DNA of 9,368 nt from Polynucleobacter meluiroseus. Its GTDB lineage: Bacteria > Pseudomonadota > Gammaproteobacteria > Burkholderiales > Burkholderiaceae. Location: assembly GCA_945867755.1 (NCBI GenBank), contig CAMBJN010000044.1, positions 1-9,368 on the forward strand, in the 5' to 3' direction. Shown in pieces: positions 1 through 6,646 of this stretch (its first letter is position 1; every line of letters begins with the position of its first letter). A program made the translations under genes and the position numbers. The notes below the pieces were generated by a model. It was not told where the DNA came from, ran no database searches, and saw nothing but the letters and a program-made list of their open reading frames with translations.

Positions 1-132
1 AAACTGATGGTTTCATCATTTGTTCTCTACACATTTGTAGCCGGCATTGGCTCATTCATTTTGGCTTTGATTTCTCTCTTAATTGAAGTTTTGATTGCTT
101 CTTACTCGACTCATTGGAAGCCACAGCCCTGA
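1..132 (+). CDS. C-terminal end of an unidentified membrane protein (partial)
   Basis: Frame 1 is open from the window edge to a TGA at 130-132 and gives 43 residues. Residues about 7-33 are almost purely hydrophobic (Phe, Val, Leu, Ile, Ala, Gly) and make one good transmembrane helix. A short polar tail ends in WKPQP, so this looks like the last helix and tail of an integral inner-membrane protein. The family cannot be recognised from so little. A 66-base AT-rich gap separates it from the carbonic anhydrase-like gene on the same strand. No terminator hairpin is visible there, so read-through is possible. That this is coding is inferred from the in-frame hydrophobic run and the proper stop. 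Confidence 0.6.
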   Translation, partial: KLMVSSFVLYTFVAGIGSFILALISLLIEVLIASYSTHWKPQP

Positions 133-198
133 GGTGCATTTATAAGAACACCAAAATATAAAACTAAAATAAATAAAAATATAAAGAAGGAAAACGTT
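133..198 (+). promoter_or_regulatory. AT-rich leader with possible -10 and clear RBS for the carbonic anhydrase operon
   Basis: The gap is strongly AT-rich. TATAAG at 141-146 matches a -10 box in five of six positions. The nearest -35-like hexamer, TTGGAA at 114-119, is 21 bases away, which is too far for a standard sigma-70 promoter, so the promoter call is weak. The ribosome binding site is good: AAGGA at 187-191, seven bases before the ATG at 199. Confidence 0.3.
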
Positions 199-732
199 AT
201 GACCATCTACCAATACAAAGACAAAGCTCCACAGATTCATGAATCAGCCTTTGTTGCTAAAGAAGCCACATTGATTGGTGATGTTATTTTGAATGAAGAT
301 GTGAGTGTCTGGCCTGGTGTGGTGATCCGTGGTGACAATGAGCCCATCACAGTAGGTAAGGGCAGCAATGTGCAAGAGGGCACTGTGATGCACACAGACA
401 TGGGTTGCCCTTTAACTTTGGCTGAGAACGTGACCGTTGGTCATCAAGCCATGCTACATGGTTGCACGATTGGTGAAAATTCATTAATTGGTATCCAAGC
501 GGTGGTTCTCAATCGTGCCGTGATTGGCAAGAACTGTTTGGTCGGTGCTGGTTCAGTGGTGACCGAGGGTAAAGTATTCCCAGATAACTCTTTGATTCTG
601 GGTTCACCTGCAAAAGTAGTTCGAGAACTCACGCCTGAAGCAATTGCTGGGCTTAAAGCCAGTGCTGAAAATTATGTGGCGAAGAAGAACTTATTCAAAG
701 CCCACCTTGTTGAACTTCCAAGTAAGCCTTAA
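199..732 (+). CDS. Gamma carbonic anhydrase-like protein (YrdA/PaaY type, left-handed beta-helix)
   Basis: A 177-residue protein made largely of hexapeptide repeats (I/V-G-x-x-x patterns, about residues 25-140). This is the left-handed beta-helix of the gamma carbonic anhydrase superfamily, and the length is normal for the YrdA/PaaY branch. The three trimer-interface zinc ligands are visible as His65, His82 and His87, in the contexts VMHTD and VGHQAMLHGC. The C-terminal part (LGSPAKVVRELT, then an Ala/Lys-rich helix) is also typical. Members bind zinc or iron and may hydrate CO2 to bicarbonate. Many YrdA-type proteins lack the acidic catalytic loop of archaeal Cam, and that loop is not obvious here, so activity is uncertain. 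There is no signal peptide, so it is cytoplasmic. The start has a strong RBS. The stop is nine bases before lrgA, so it is almost certainly the first gene of an operon with lrgAB. Acyltransferases share the fold, but the His triad argues against one. Confidence 0.9.
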   Translation: MTIYQYKDKAPQIHESAFVAKEATLIGDVILNEDVSVWPGVVIRGDNEPITVGKGSNVQEGTVMHTDMGCPLTLAENVTVGHQAMLHGCTIGENSLIGIQAVVLNRAVIGKNCLVGAGSVVTEGKVFPDNSLILGSPAKVVRELTPEAIAGLKASAENYVAKKNLFKAHLVELPSKP

Positions 733-741
733 GTTAATCGG

Positions 742-1092
742 ATGATTCCTGGTTTAGTCCAAATTTTATTGTGGCAAGGCTTGGGAGAGCTTATCTCTCA
801 TTTTTTCTTGCCCATCATTCCAGGGCCTGTCATAGGTTTGGTTTTTTTGTTGATTTTTTTAATCATCAAAGGACACGTCAACCCATCATTGGCTTTGGTC
901 TCTGATGCCTTCAGTCAACACCTAGGCGTTTTGTTCATTCCAGCAGCGGTGGGCGTGATTCTATTTTTACCTCAGCTAAAAGCTAATGCGTTTGCAGTAA
1001 TTTCTGCTTTATTGGTGAGTGTGGTGGCCACCATCGTGGTGACTGCGGTTGTGCTGCGCTTCATCTCTAAGAAGGATTCATATGAATCCTAA
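742..1092 (+). CDS. lrgA: CidA/LrgA family membrane protein
   Basis: A 116-residue, very hydrophobic protein with four predicted transmembrane segments (about 4-22, 27-43, 60-77 and 82-107). It carries the LrgA/CidA hallmark PIIPGPVIG (residues 24-32) and a second typical motif, FIPAAVG (65-71). It is the small, holin-like partner of LrgB. The pair was first linked to murein hydrolase control and autolysis. In some Firmicutes LrgAB-type pairs are now associated with pyruvate transport, and the plant plastid fusion PLGG1 moves glycolate and glycerate. Which role applies here cannot be read from sequence. There is no clear Shine-Dalgarno before the ATG. The start is nine bases after the previous stop, so translation is probably coupled to the carbonic anhydrase-like gene. 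The 3' end overlaps lrgB by 11 bases. Confidence 0.9.
   Translation: MIPGLVQILLWQGLGELISHFFLPIIPGPVIGLVFLLIFLIIKGHVNPSLALVSDAFSQHLGVLFIPAAVGVILFLPQLKANAFAVISALLVSVVATIVVTAVVLRFISKKDSYES
1072..1090 (+). promoter_or_regulatory. lrgB RBS and start codon inside an 18-base perfect palindrome
   Basis: Bases 1073-1090 read AGGATTCATATGAATCCT, which equals its own reverse complement. As RNA it folds into a 7-bp stem (AGGAUUC/GAAUCCU) with an AUAU loop. The lrgB Shine-Dalgarno AAGGA (1072-1076) lies mostly in the 5' arm, and the ATG (1082-1084) sits at the loop/3' arm. A ribosome finishing lrgA (stop 1090-1092) must melt this stem, so it fits an element that couples lrgB translation to lrgA. A dyad operator is less likely inside two coding regions. 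The palindrome is directly visible; its function is inferred. Confidence 0.5.
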
Positions 1093-1807
1093 TGATCTTC
1101 AGATAGCAGAAATTTGGGTTTACCTCTCAGGTAGCCCCTTATTTGCTTTGATCCTCACTTTGGCTGCTTACCAAGTCGGTAGCTTCTTCTATCAAAAGAC
1201 TGATCGCAATCCTTTGGCCAATCCAGTGGCGATCGCCGTGATCTTGGTGGCGATTGCTTTGTATTTGGTGGATATGCCGTATCAGAAGTATTTTGAAGGC
1301 GCTCAATTTGTTCACTTCTTATTGGGTACAGCCACTGTTTCACTGGCCATTCCAATTTATCGAGGAGTGGCAGCACTCAAAGCCCGCGTGTTTCCATTGT
1401 TGATTGCCTTGCTGTGTGGCGGTGTCGTATCAATCGTCAGCGCAGTTGGTGTGGCCACATTTTTAGGTGCTGACAGCGCCATCATCGGGGCCCTCTATCC
1501 CAAATCAGTGACGGCCCCGATCGCGATGGGTGTTGCAGAACGCTTGGGCGTATCGCCAACGCTGACCGCTGTGTTTGCTGTGATCACAGGCATCATTGGC
1601 GCTATCTTGGGCAGTCACATTCTGAACTTGTTGGGCATGAAGCAGTGGTGGCAACGTGGCTTTGCCATTGGTGTGGCAGCGCACGGCATTGGCACATCCA
1701 GGGCCTTTGCCGTTCATCCAGAAGCCGGCACTTATGCCAGTTTGGCCATGGGCCTACACGGCATTTTGGGTGCCTTGCTTATTCCACTTCTTAAAAATTA
1801 CATTTGA
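1082..1807 (+). CDS. lrgB: LrgB family membrane protein (LrgA partner)
   Basis: A 241-residue polytopic inner-membrane protein of normal LrgB/CidB/YohK length. Family signatures are visible in order: LGTATVSLAIPIYR (residues 81-94), PKSVTAPIAMGV (140-151) and AAHGIGTSRA (199-208), near-identical to the LrgB consensus as I remember it. It works with LrgA in a two-protein membrane system, an antiholin-like or small-carboxylate transporter according to species. ATG 1082 was chosen because it has an AAGGA ribosome binding site five bases upstream and gives the usual LrgB N-terminus. A TTG 33 bases earlier is also in frame, but would add CCASSLRRIH-type sequence with no family resemblance. The gene overlaps lrgA by 11 bases (translational coupling likely). 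At its 3' end it overlaps the convergent amidase gene by 10 bases, and no intrinsic terminator is visible after it. Confidence 0.92.
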   Translation: MNPNDLQIAEIWVYLSGSPLFALILTLAAYQVGSFFYQKTDRNPLANPVAIAVILVAIALYLVDMPYQKYFEGAQFVHFLLGTATVSLAIPIYRGVAALKARVFPLLIALLCGGVVSIVSAVGVATFLGADSAIIGALYPKSVTAPIAMGVAERLGVSPTLTAVFAVITGIIGAILGSHILNLLGMKQWWQRGFAIGVAAHGIGTSRAFAVHPEAGTYASLAMGLHGILGALLIPLLKNYI

Positions 1808-3084
1808 GCTTTTAATAAAACATCAGCCACTGATAGCAAGAGGCGATCTCTGCCTCTACGAGCCACCAACTGAACACCCACCGGCATGCCATTGGGCCCC
1901 TTGAATAATGGCAAGGTGATGCACGGTAAACCCATCAAGGTCCAAACCCGACAGAAGATCGGATCTCCCGTATGTGTGTGACCATTAGGAGCTTCTCCAA
2001 TGGCGCTTGGTGTAATGATCACATCGATCTCTTGGCTCAATAATTGATCAATCGACATGCGTGCCTGCTCAGCCACGATCAAATCTGCGTTGTATTGCTC
2101 ATAAGAAATAGCAGCACCTTGCTTGATCAGGCCGCGCAATTGTTGACTCAATTGATCCGCATGATTGGTTTGCTCAAAAGAAAAACTGCGTGCACTTTCT
2201 GACCACATGATTCTGCCTTGCAGTTCTGACATTTTCTTAAAGATGGACGGTAGTTTGATTTCAGGTACTGAGACCTTGAATAAATCTTCTGACAAAAGAG
2301 CAGCATGCGCAATCGCAGCAACAGTTTCTGCTGAGGCCAAATGGCCATCGTAGGTCAGGCAAGTGGCAATGCGAGGTTTTTTGCTAAGAGCATTGATCTT
2401 CGCCAAGTCAGTATCACCAGACATCACCGCCACACATAAGGCAGCATCTTCAACAGTTCTACTTAAACTACCTAAAGTATCTAAAGAGGGCGATAAGCTT
2501 TTAGCGCCACCTAAACTTATTTTGCCGTAAGTAGGTTTGTAACCAACCACCCCGCAAAAAGCTGCGGGTCTAATCACGGATGCAGCTGTTTGACTACCAG
2601 TCGCCAAAGGGATCATCTCATCCGCTACAGCAGCCGCTGAGCCACTCGACGAGCCACCCGGAGTGTATTCAGGGTTATGAGGATTTCTGGTCTTGCCACC
2701 CTTGAAAGTGGCAAATTCAGTGGTGACTGTTTTACCCAACAAAATGCCGCCAGCTTGGCGCATCAATGAAACGTGCACGGCATCACTGTTGGGACGATTG
2801 TTTTCGTATACGGGGGAGCCATAGCGTGTTGGAAAGTCGTGCGTATCAAATAAATCTTTGGCACCAAATGGCAAGCCATGTAATAAACCTTGATTAGCTG
2901 ATCGATCGAGGTACCTGGCTTGCTCAAGAGCTGCTTTGAAATTGGTTTCTACCCACGCTTGAGTAGAGGACTCTTTTTCCTCGATACGTTCAATACAAGA
3001 GCGCAGTAATTCTTCGGAACTTAATTGATTGGCCTGAATTTTTTTGGCAGCTTCAGTGGCTGAAAGTTGGTAAGCTTTTTTCAT
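1798..3084 (-). CDS. Amidase-signature family hydrolase, malonamidase E2-like
   Basis: A 428-residue cytoplasmic hydrolase of the amidase signature family, which cleaves amide C-N bonds by a Ser-cisSer-Lys triad. The triad is visible: Lys76 (in FGAKDLFDT), cis-Ser145 (in GGSSSGSAAA, 143-151) and nucleophile Ser169 (in GSQTAASVIRPAAFCG). The gaps of 69 residues (Lys to cis-Ser) and 24 (cis-Ser to nucleophile) equal those I recall for malonamidase E2 (62/131/155), and the surrounding sequence is also closest to that group. It is shorter than GatA, and no gatB/gatC lies nearby, so it is not the tRNA amidotransferase subunit. The substrate is unknown. One oddity is that the two residues before the nucleophile, normally Gly-Gly, are Ala-Ala. 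The ATG is preceded by AGAGGT at 3096-3101, 11 bases upstream, a slightly long spacing. The gene follows ygiQ on the same strand after 110 bases, and its stop lies inside the end of lrgB. Confidence 0.88.
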   Translation of the reverse strand: MKKAYQLSATEAAKKIQANQLSSEELLRSCIERIEEKESSTQAWVETNFKAALEQARYLDRSANQGLLHGLPFGAKDLFDTHDFPTRYGSPVYENNRPNSDAVHVSLMRQAGGILLGKTVTTEFATFKGGKTRNPHNPEYTPGGSSSGSAAAVADEMIPLATGSQTAASVIRPAAFCGVVGYKPTYGKISLGGAKSLSPSLDTLGSLSRTVEDAALCVAVMSGDTDLAKINALSKKPRIATCLTYDGHLASAETVAAIAHAALLSEDLFKVSVPEIKLPSIFKKMSELQGRIMWSESARSFSFEQTNHADQLSQQLRGLIKQGAAISYEQYNADLIVAEQARMSIDQLLSQEIDVIITPSAIGEAPNGHTHTGDPIFCRVWTLMGLPCITLPLFKGPNGMPVGVQLVARRGRDRLLLSVADVLLKAQM

Positions 3085-3106
3085 GGCTAAATCTTACCTC
3101 TGAACA

Positions 3107-3135
3107 ATCATTTGTGCATGACTGCTTTGTACCAA
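3107..3135 (-). promoter_or_regulatory. Weak candidate promoter for the amidase gene
   Basis: On the - strand TTGGTA (3130-3135) and AATGAT (3107-3112) are 17 bases apart and match the sigma-70 -35 and -10 consensus in four of six positions each. It lies in the 110-base gap between ygiQ and the amidase. No strong terminator follows ygiQ (only a 5-bp ACTAA/TTAGT stem), so co-transcription is equally possible. Confidence 0.2.
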
Positions 3136-3194
3136 ACGTGATCTTGAGGGTAACTAATTTGAGCGGTTAGTGCCTTAATGGCTCGGTGGCTTAA

Positions 3195-5570
3195 TTATTT
3201 TTTCTTAAGGCCAACAGGTCTGGCTCGATTGCCAACAGATGTTTTTGCACCAGTCTTAACCCCAGTCGCACGTGGCGGCAAACCAGTATGTTGCGTCATG
3301 ATCTTGCCGCGACCTGGTTTTTGAGGAACAGAAAAATCTCTTGGGTTGTGAGCCTCAGCAGAAGCGGAGGGTCTACCAAACGGTTTACTACCAACCAGAC
3401 CCATGGAAGAGTTTTTACGACGTGGACTCTGATAGCTACCATCAGTTGTTGGCTGATAGTTTGGGATTAAATGGTGCTTACCATTACCAATCAGATCAGC
3501 ACGCCCCATTTTTTGCAGAGCTTCTCTTAGTAGGGGCCAGTTATTGGCATCGTGGTAACGCAAAAATGCTTTATGTAAACGACGACGCTTTTCACCTCTG
3601 ACAATATCCACTGTTTCACTGTCACGCGTGACTTTACGCAATGGATTTTTATTGGTGTGATACATCGCTGTTGCGGTTGCCATTGGAGAGGGGTAGAAGG
3701 TTTGAACTTGGTCAGCTCTAAAACCATTCTTCTTCAACCAAATCGCCAAATGCATCATGTCTTCATCACTGGTGCCTGGGTGGGCTGCAATGAAGTAAGG
3801 AATCAAATACTGTTCTTTACCCGCTTCTTTAGAGTACTTATCAAATAACTCTTTGAACTTATCGTAAGCGCCCATGCCAGGTTTCATCATTTTTGATAAA
3901 GGACCTTGCTCAGTGTGCTCAGGGGCAATCTTTAGATAGCCACCCACGTGATGAGCCACAAGCTCTTTGATGTAGGCGGGTGCTTTGACCGCGAGGTCAT
4001 AGCGCACACCTGAACCAATCAAAATCTTTTTAATGCCTGGTAATGCTCGCGCGCGACGGTACAACTGAATCAGTGGCGTGTGATCTGTATTGAGATTCGG
4101 GCAAATATCTGGGTAAACGCAGGAGGGTTTGCGGCAGTGCGCCTCAATCTCTTTTGATTTACAAGCGATGCGGTACATATTGGCAGTTGGACCACCCAAG
4201 TCAGAAATGATGCCTGTAAAGCCAGGGACCTTATCGCGAATATCTTCAATCTCTTTGATGATTGACTCAGAAGAACGGTTCTGAATGATTCGACCTTCGT
4301 GCTCTGTAATCGAACAGAAGGTACAGCCACCAAAGCAACCGCGCATGATGTTCACAGAAAAACGAATCATGTCCCATGCCGGAATCTTTGCATCACCATA
4401 AGATGGGTGAGGCGCTCTGGCGTAAGGCAAATCAAATACCGAATCCATCTCATCGGTGGTCAGTGGCACAGCAGGAGCGTTCAACCAAACATCTCTGATT
4501 GAAGCACCTTCACCATGTTGTTGCACCAATGCACGGGCATTGCCTGGATTGGTTTCTAAATGAAGCACGCGACTGGCGTGTGCGTAAAGTACTGGATCAC
4601 GCTTCACAGCCTCATAGCTTGGAAGACGAATCACGGTATTGTCACGCTCTAAACGTTTTCTGGCAGTTGGTACAACTGTGATGGCTTGAACAGCTGGTTC
4701 TTTCTCAAGAGTGCCATCGGTCTTTTTACAGCTGGTGCCTTGTTCTTTGGCTTGCTCATCTGGTGTTAGGTAAGGATTGATCGCCGCATCAATCACCCCT
4801 GGGACATCCACTGTGCTTGAATCAATTTCTGTGAAACCTGGTGCAGGGTGACGTCTGACAAAAGCAGTGGCACGAATGTCATTGATGTCAGCGATCTTTT
4901 CACCCTTGGCCAAGCGATGAGCAATTTCAACCACGGCTCTTTCAGCATTGCCGTAAAGCAAAATATCGGCTTTTGCATCAATCAAAATAGAGCGACGTAC
5001 CTTGTCCTGCCAGTAGTCGTAGTGCGCAATACGACGCAATGAGGCTTCAATACCCCCCATTACTATAGGGGTATCAGGGTAGGCTTCACGGCAGCGCTGG
5101 GCATAAACCAAGGAACAGCGATCGGGTCTCTTACCACCCATGCCACCCGCTGTGTAAGCATCGTCACTGCGAACTTTGCGTTCAGCCGTGTAACGATTGA
5201 TCATCGAATCCATGTTGCCAGCAGCGACGCCATAAAACAAATTGGGTTGGCCTAGGGCCTTGAACGGATCGGCTGATTGCCAATCTGGTTGAGCAATGAT
5301 GCCGACTCGAAAGCCTTGTGCCTCAAGCAAGCGACCAATGATGGCCATGCCAAAACTTGGGTGATCAACATAAGCATCCCCAGTCACAATGATGATGTCG
5401 CAGCTATCCCAGCCAAGCTTATCCATCTCTTCTCGGCTCATCGGCAAGAAGGGGGCAGTACCAAAACATTCAGCCCAATATTTAGGGTAAGAATCTAATC
5501 TTGGCGAGCTAGGGATCAGAGAGGGATTGAAAGGTGCGTTCACGGGCTGTATTTTAGGCTTTTTAAGCAC
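3195..5570 (-). CDS. ygiQ: YgiQ family radical SAM protein
   Basis: A 791-residue protein, close to E. coli YgiQ (about 740) with some extra length in a linker and the tail. Order: Radical_SAM_N domain (about 30-380, with DIIIVTGDAYVDHPSFG, AGNMDSMINRY and GGIEASLRRIAHYDYW); radical SAM core (about 400-620) with the 4Fe-4S motif C412-x3-C416-x2-C419 in CFGGCTFCSITEHEG; a DUF3362-type region (about 620-705); then a basic, Gly/Pro/Ser/Lys/Arg-rich tail (705-791), probably disordered. Four further cysteines at 470, 479, 484 and 490 could bind a second cluster. The family uses S-adenosylmethionine radical chemistry, but the reaction and substrate are not established to my knowledge. Residues about 265-310 form a low-conservation charged linker. 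The start codon is GTG at 5568-5570 with only a poor RBS; GTG at codon 10 is an alternative. It diverges from an EamA transporter gene. Confidence 0.95.
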   Translation of the reverse strand: MLKKPKIQPVNAPFNPSLIPSSPRLDSYPKYWAECFGTAPFLPMSREEMDKLGWDSCDIIIVTGDAYVDHPSFGMAIIGRLLEAQGFRVGIIAQPDWQSADPFKALGQPNLFYGVAAGNMDSMINRYTAERKVRSDDAYTAGGMGGKRPDRCSLVYAQRCREAYPDTPIVMGGIEASLRRIAHYDYWQDKVRRSILIDAKADILLYGNAERAVVEIAHRLAKGEKIADINDIRATAFVRRHPAPGFTEIDSSTVDVPGVIDAAINPYLTPDEQAKEQGTSCKKTDGTLEKEPAVQAITVVPTARKRLERDNTVIRLPSYEAVKRDPVLYAHASRVLHLETNPGNARALVQQHGEGASIRDVWLNAPAVPLTTDEMDSVFDLPYARAPHPSYGDAKIPAWDMIRFSVNIMRGCFGGCTFCSITEHEGRIIQNRSSESIIKEIEDIRDKVPGFTGIISDLGGPTANMYRIACKSKEIEAHCRKPSCVYPDICPNLNTDHTPLIQLYRRARALPGIKKILIGSGVRYDLAVKAPAYIKELVAHHVGGYLKIAPEHTEQGPLSKMMKPGMGAYDKFKELFDKYSKEAGKEQYLIPYFIAAHPGTSDEDMMHLAIWLKKNGFRADQVQTFYPSPMATATAMYHTNKNPLRKVTRDSETVDIVRGEKRRRLHKAFLRYHDANNWPLLREALQKMGRADLIGNGKHHLIPNYQPTTDGSYQSPRRKNSSMGLVGSKPFGRPSASAEAHNPRDFSVPQKPGRGKIMTQHTGLPPRATGVKTGAKTSVGNRARPVGLKKK

Positions 5571-5682
5571 TTTCTGCTCGCTTACACTACAGGCTGTTTC
5601 AGCATAGCAATTGAACGTCTCTCGCTAGGCGTTTGGTCATTTAATCTTTCATACTCAATAAAGCCCCTTTAAAGTCGAACGC
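5571..5682. promoter_or_regulatory. Divergent intergenic region between ygiQ and an EamA gene
   Basis: The 112-base gap must hold the promoters of both outward-facing genes. I found no hexamer pair with good spacing on either strand; the best single elements (TTGAAC at 5611-5616, CATACT at 5650-5655) do not pair well. A small GCTG-TTT-CAGC hairpin is present, but it is too short to interpret. Neither gene has a convincing Shine-Dalgarno. Confidence 0.35.
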
Positions 5683-6615
5683 ATGCAAAGATCTTTTCTT
5701 CTCAGCTCGCTGCTCATTGCTGGATTAGGATCCATTTTGTTCTCGGCCAAAGCAATCGTGGTCAAACTTTGCTATCAATATGGGGTCGATGCCGCCACCG
5801 TGTTGTCTTTGAGAATGCTTTTTTCTTTGCCATTTTTCTGGGTGGCGGTGTGGTGGTCATCGCGCCATCATCAACCATCACCCATGGCCAAACATGACAT
5901 CTTGAGCATCATCTTTTTGGGCTTTGTGGGGTATTACCTTTCAAGTTATTTAGATTTCTTGGGATTGCAATACATCACCGTTGGACTAGAGAGAATCATT
6001 CTCTACCTCAACCCCACGATTGTCTTGTTGATCTCAATGCTCTTTCTGAAAAAGAAAATTCAGACACAGCAGTGGTTGGCTTTGGTGCTTGCCTACGCAG
6101 GCGTGATCATTGTGTTTTCACACGACCTTCACACCATGGGCCCATCAATTGCTTGGGGTGGCATGCTGGTATTTTTGAGCGCCATCTCTTATGCCGTCTA
6201 TTTGATCTTTGCTGGCGAGATTGTGGGGCGAGTGGGAAGCATTCGCTTGGTTGCATATGCCAGTGCATCGTCAACATTTTTCAGCACCGCTCAAGCATTG
6301 ATCTTGAATCCCACAAATTTATGGACGCAAGTGCCTGAGGTGTATCAGTTGAGTCTCTTCAACGCTTTGTTTTGTACCTTCATGCCTATGCTGATGGTGA
6401 TGATCGCGGTCAATCGAATTGGATCAAGCCTGACTGCACAAGCTGGTATGTTGGGACCGATTGCAACAATATTTCTTGGATGGTTTTTCTTGGGTGAAAA
6501 AATCACCCTCATTCAAATCATAGGGATGGCAGTGGTGCTGTGTGGCGTAGCCATTCTGGCGACCATGCAAACTGAAAAAAATCAGCCTCGACCTGAATTA
6601 GCCGAGGCTGAGTAA
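5683..6615 (+). CDS. EamA/DMT-superfamily transporter
   Basis: A 310-residue integral membrane protein with the ten-helix, two-repeat layout of drug/metabolite transporters. EamA repeat 1 covers about residues 10-145 and repeat 2 about 155-293. Typical signals are the start of helix 1 (LGSILFSAKAIVVK), the helix 3-4 segment GLQYITVGLERIILYLNPTIVLL, and the last repeat LGPIATIFLGWFFLGEKITLIQIIGMAVVLCGV. The family exports amino acids, metabolites or drugs, but this substrate cannot be predicted. It starts at ATG 5683 with no evident Shine-Dalgarno. A hydrophilic C-terminal tail (about 294-310, rich in Gln, Glu, Pro) is encoded by DNA that also forms a terminator for the opposing genes. A second EamA gene starts at 9126. 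Confidence 0.92.
   Translation: MQRSFLLSSLLIAGLGSILFSAKAIVVKLCYQYGVDAATVLSLRMLFSLPFFWVAVWWSSRHHQPSPMAKHDILSIIFLGFVGYYLSSYLDFLGLQYITVGLERIILYLNPTIVLLISMLFLKKKIQTQQWLALVLAYAGVIIVFSHDLHTMGPSIAWGGMLVFLSAISYAVYLIFAGEIVGRVGSIRLVAYASASSTFFSTAQALILNPTNLWTQVPEVYQLSLFNALFCTFMPMLMVMIAVNRIGSSLTAQAGMLGPIATIFLGWFFLGEKITLIQIIGMAVVLCGVAILATMQTEKNQPRPELAEAE
6575..6611 (-). terminator. Intrinsic terminator for the darP-PEBP transcript, inside the EamA coding sequence
   Basis: A perfect 9-bp stem, TCAGCCTCG (6582-6590) with CGAGGCTGA (6603-6611), encloses a 12-base loop. Read on the - strand it is followed at once by seven T residues (complement of A at 6575-6581), the form of a Rho-independent terminator. It lies about 35 bases after the PEBP stop codon. 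On the + strand no U-run follows the stem, so it should act mainly on leftward transcripts. Confidence 0.8.
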
Positions 6616-6646
6616 TAAGTTAAAAATTTAGTTAAAGATTATTTAA

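Noticed and set aside
1049..1081. In-frame TTG extension of lrgB by 11 codons
   Set aside because: The extension has no family resemblance, and the ATG at 1082 has a proper AAGGA five bases upstream.
1839..1857. AGAGGC/GCCTCT hairpin considered as the lrgB terminator
   Set aside because: No T-run follows on either strand, and the sequence encodes a plausible Arg-rich conserved segment of the amidase, so the pairing is probably incidental.
1656..1904. + strand open frame across the lrgB/amidase junction
   Set aside because: It is an out-of-frame shadow of two well-supported genes, with no recognisable domain.
3341..3601. + strand open frame antisense to the ygiQ 3' end
   Set aside because: It is a shadow of the strongly conserved ygiQ frame and has no RBS or family resemblance.
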